The notes under the pieces were generated by a model. It saw only the letters and a list, made by a program, of their open reading frames with translations. It searched no databases and had not been told where the DNA came from. Positions 62,811 to 64,000 of a DNA stretch of 64,000 nt are shown here, one piece after another. Each line of letters opens with the position of its first letter. The first letter of the stretch is position 1. This DNA is from Bacillota bacterium (GTDB lineage: Bacteria; Bacillota; Clostridia; Lachnospirales; Lachnospiraceae). Position numbers and translations under genes: made by a program. The stretch covers positions 1-64,000 of the forward strand of contig JAEYPP010000086.1 in assembly GCA_023410575.1 (NCBI GenBank), given 5' to 3'.

Positions 62811-63680
62811 TTACCGTTTCTTTCCATGAAAGAAAATTCCAAGTATTCCTGGTCCTGAATGTGAACCGCAAACCACACCAATATAATTTATAATTACCTT
62901 CTTTACTCCAACTTGCTCTTTTAACATTTCAGCAACTTGTTCTGCTTCATCCAGACAATCTCCATGCCCAATAAAGATAGGCAATTCTAAATCAGTGATG
63001 TTATCCTTTATCATATCTACTATAGATCGGATTGCTGCTCTTCTTCCTCTTGCTTTACCAATTGTATTCATAAGGCCACCATCATCTACTTGTAGTATTG
63101 GCTTTACTCCTAACATACTACCCAATATCGCTGAAGATGCTGAAATTCGCCCACCACGCTTTATATGAAATAAATCATCTACTGTAAGCAGATGACAAAT
63201 ATGCATTTTATTAGCTTCTGCAAAAGCTTGAACTTCTTCGATTGTGCAACCTTTCTTTTTCTCCATAGCACATAAGTATACTAAAAGTCCTTCGCCGAGT
63301 GATGCAGATAACGTGTCAACTGTTAAAATCTTTCGTTCTGGATATTTTTGCTTCAAATCTTTTATTGCCACACAACCAGCACTATAGGTACTACTCATAG
63401 GAGATGAAAAGCCTAAATATAGGATATCCTTACCAGAAACTAAGATTGGCTCCATAAGTTCTAAAAAATCATAGACATTCACTGCAGAAGTAGTTGGTAA
63501 TTTCTTATTTCTCATACTTTCATAAAAATCTTGAAAACTCAATTCTCTTCCATCCAAATAGTTCTTATAACTTGTGCCATCAAGTATTACTGACAAAGAA
63601 ACAACTAAAAGTCCCAACTCTTGAGCGATATCCGCTGGTAAATCGCATGTTGAATCCGTTAAAATGATATACTCGTTCAT
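62811..63680 (-). CDS. DegV-family fatty-acid-binding protein
   Basis: The 289-residue protein begins EYIILTDSTCDLP, with GFSSPMSSTYSAG, DTLSASLGEGLLV and HIKRGGRISASSAILGSMLGVKPIL, all DegV motifs. DegV proteins bind a fatty acid and work with FakA kinase to bring exogenous fatty acids into phospholipid synthesis. No fakA is present in this window. It stands alone. Confidence 0.9.
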   Translation of the reverse strand: MNEYIILTDSTCDLPADIAQELGLLVVSLSVILDGTSYKNYLDGRELSFQDFYESMRNKKLPTTSAVNVYDFLELMEPILVSGKDILYLGFSSPMSSTYSAGCVAIKDLKQKYPERKILTVDTLSASLGEGLLVYLCAMEKKKGCTIEEVQAFAEANKMHICHLLTVDDLFHIKRGGRISASSAILGSMLGVKPILQVDDGGLMNTIGKARGRRAAIRSIVDMIKDNITDLELPIFIGHGDCLDEAEQVAEMLKEQVGVKKVIINYIGVVCGSHSGPGILGIFFHGKKR

Positions 63681-63873
63681 ATTCTACTCCTTAATTATAT
63701 TATTCAACTCTATATTATGTAGTATTAGTAACTATATTAAATCATAATTTTTACTTTGTAAAGTAGTTATTTCAAATTTTCCCAAATATTCTCAACATAG
63801 ATTTCAAAAAAGAAAATATACTAAATCAATGCTTAGATTCTTAATAATATAGTTACATTGTAGGAGGTATCCC

Positions 63874-64000
63874 TTGCAAAAAAATAATTTAAAGAATAAT
63901 CAATCTAGTACAAAAGATGGAATCAATTTTGATTATGATTACAATACAGAATATGGTGATGGTGATATACCTGATGTTGACAAAAACAGTTCTAAGGATA
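63874..64000 (+). CDS. partial gene at the window edge, TTG start
   Basis: AGGAGG lies five bases before TTG at 63874, from which an open frame runs off the window (42 codons). The start is polar and Asn/Asp-rich (QKNNLKNNQSSTKDG, then DYDYNTEYGDGDIPD), probably a disordered N-terminus. The product cannot be identified from this fragment. Confidence 0.6.
   Translation, partial: MQKNNLKNNQSSTKDGINFDYDYNTEYGDGDIPDVDKNSSKD

Noticed and set aside
1..64000. CRISPR arrays, prophage or intact transposons
   Set aside because: No regularly spaced direct repeats, phage structural genes, integrases or transposases are seen anywhere in the window.

Overview
The window looks like a chromosome segment from an anaerobic, endospore-forming, low-GC Firmicute of the Lachnospiraceae / Clostridium cluster XIVa type. 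Supporting signs are PolC (the Gram-positive replicative polymerase), the yqfC-yqfD-phoH-HD-ybeY sporulation/housekeeping cluster, a BofC-like protein, a SpoVB/MurJ-type flippase, an [FeFe]-hydrogenase-like protein, an Agr-type peptide quorum-sensing locus, a split purine formyltransferase/cyclohydrolase pair under a ZTP riboswitch, and AT-rich codon use. Lachnoclostridium phytofermentans or a close relative is my guess from memory, not a proven assignment. No prophage, intact IS element or CRISPR array is visible.

Layout. 1-160: a run of consecutive hairpins, possibly a structured RNA cut by the window edge. 269-2513: a tandem PII-like protein next to a duplicated DUF1538 membrane protein. 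2679-8454: AraC regulator, FtsX-type ABC exporter, a small protein and a MarR regulator, with two large nested palindromes of one repeat family between genes. 8758-15076: iron alcohol dehydrogenase, HI0933-type flavoprotein, BofC-like protein, flippase, DUF3048 lipoprotein. 15095-19655: ybeY, a short variant HD membrane protein, phoH, yqfD, yqfC. 19828-25493 (+ strand): Agr-like regulator, kinase, AgrB and a tiny AgrD pheromone precursor, then a condensation-fold acyltransferase and a chemoreceptor.

25576-34197: rpsU, alaS, a zinc-ribbon protein, a TIM-barrel hydrolase, a second chemoreceptor, and purH(C-terminal)-purO behind a ZTP riboswitch with a terminator platform. 34312-37866: an HD nucleotidase gene directly downstream of a TIR-transmembrane-propeller protein. 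38229-44978: two identical tRNA-Glu(CUC) genes about 6.7 kb apart in direct orientation, enclosing a CAP lipoprotein, malQ, a BI-1 family protein and a sigma factor/zinc-ribbon/lipoprotein cluster.

45087-58633: a zinc-ribbon membrane protein followed by the conserved block read right to left as bactofilin, pyrH, frr, uppS, cdsA, dxr, rseP, then ispG and polC. This block links UMP supply, ribosome recycling, the isoprenoid (MEP) pathway, undecaprenyl and phospholipid precursors, site-2 proteolysis and replication. A 549-bp gene-free palindromic stretch separates rseP from ispG. 58950-64000: hydrogenase-like protein, two small membrane proteins, a CarD-family regulator, a TRIC/UPF0126 channel-like protein, a DegV lipid-binding protein and the start of one more + strand gene cut by the window edge.

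The most notable points are the Agr locus (AUA start, serine-type pheromone, promoter-proximal direct repeats), the TIR-propeller/HD pair, the ZTP-controlled purH/purO operon, the PII-like/DUF1538 pair, and the nested palindromes at gene 3' ends.
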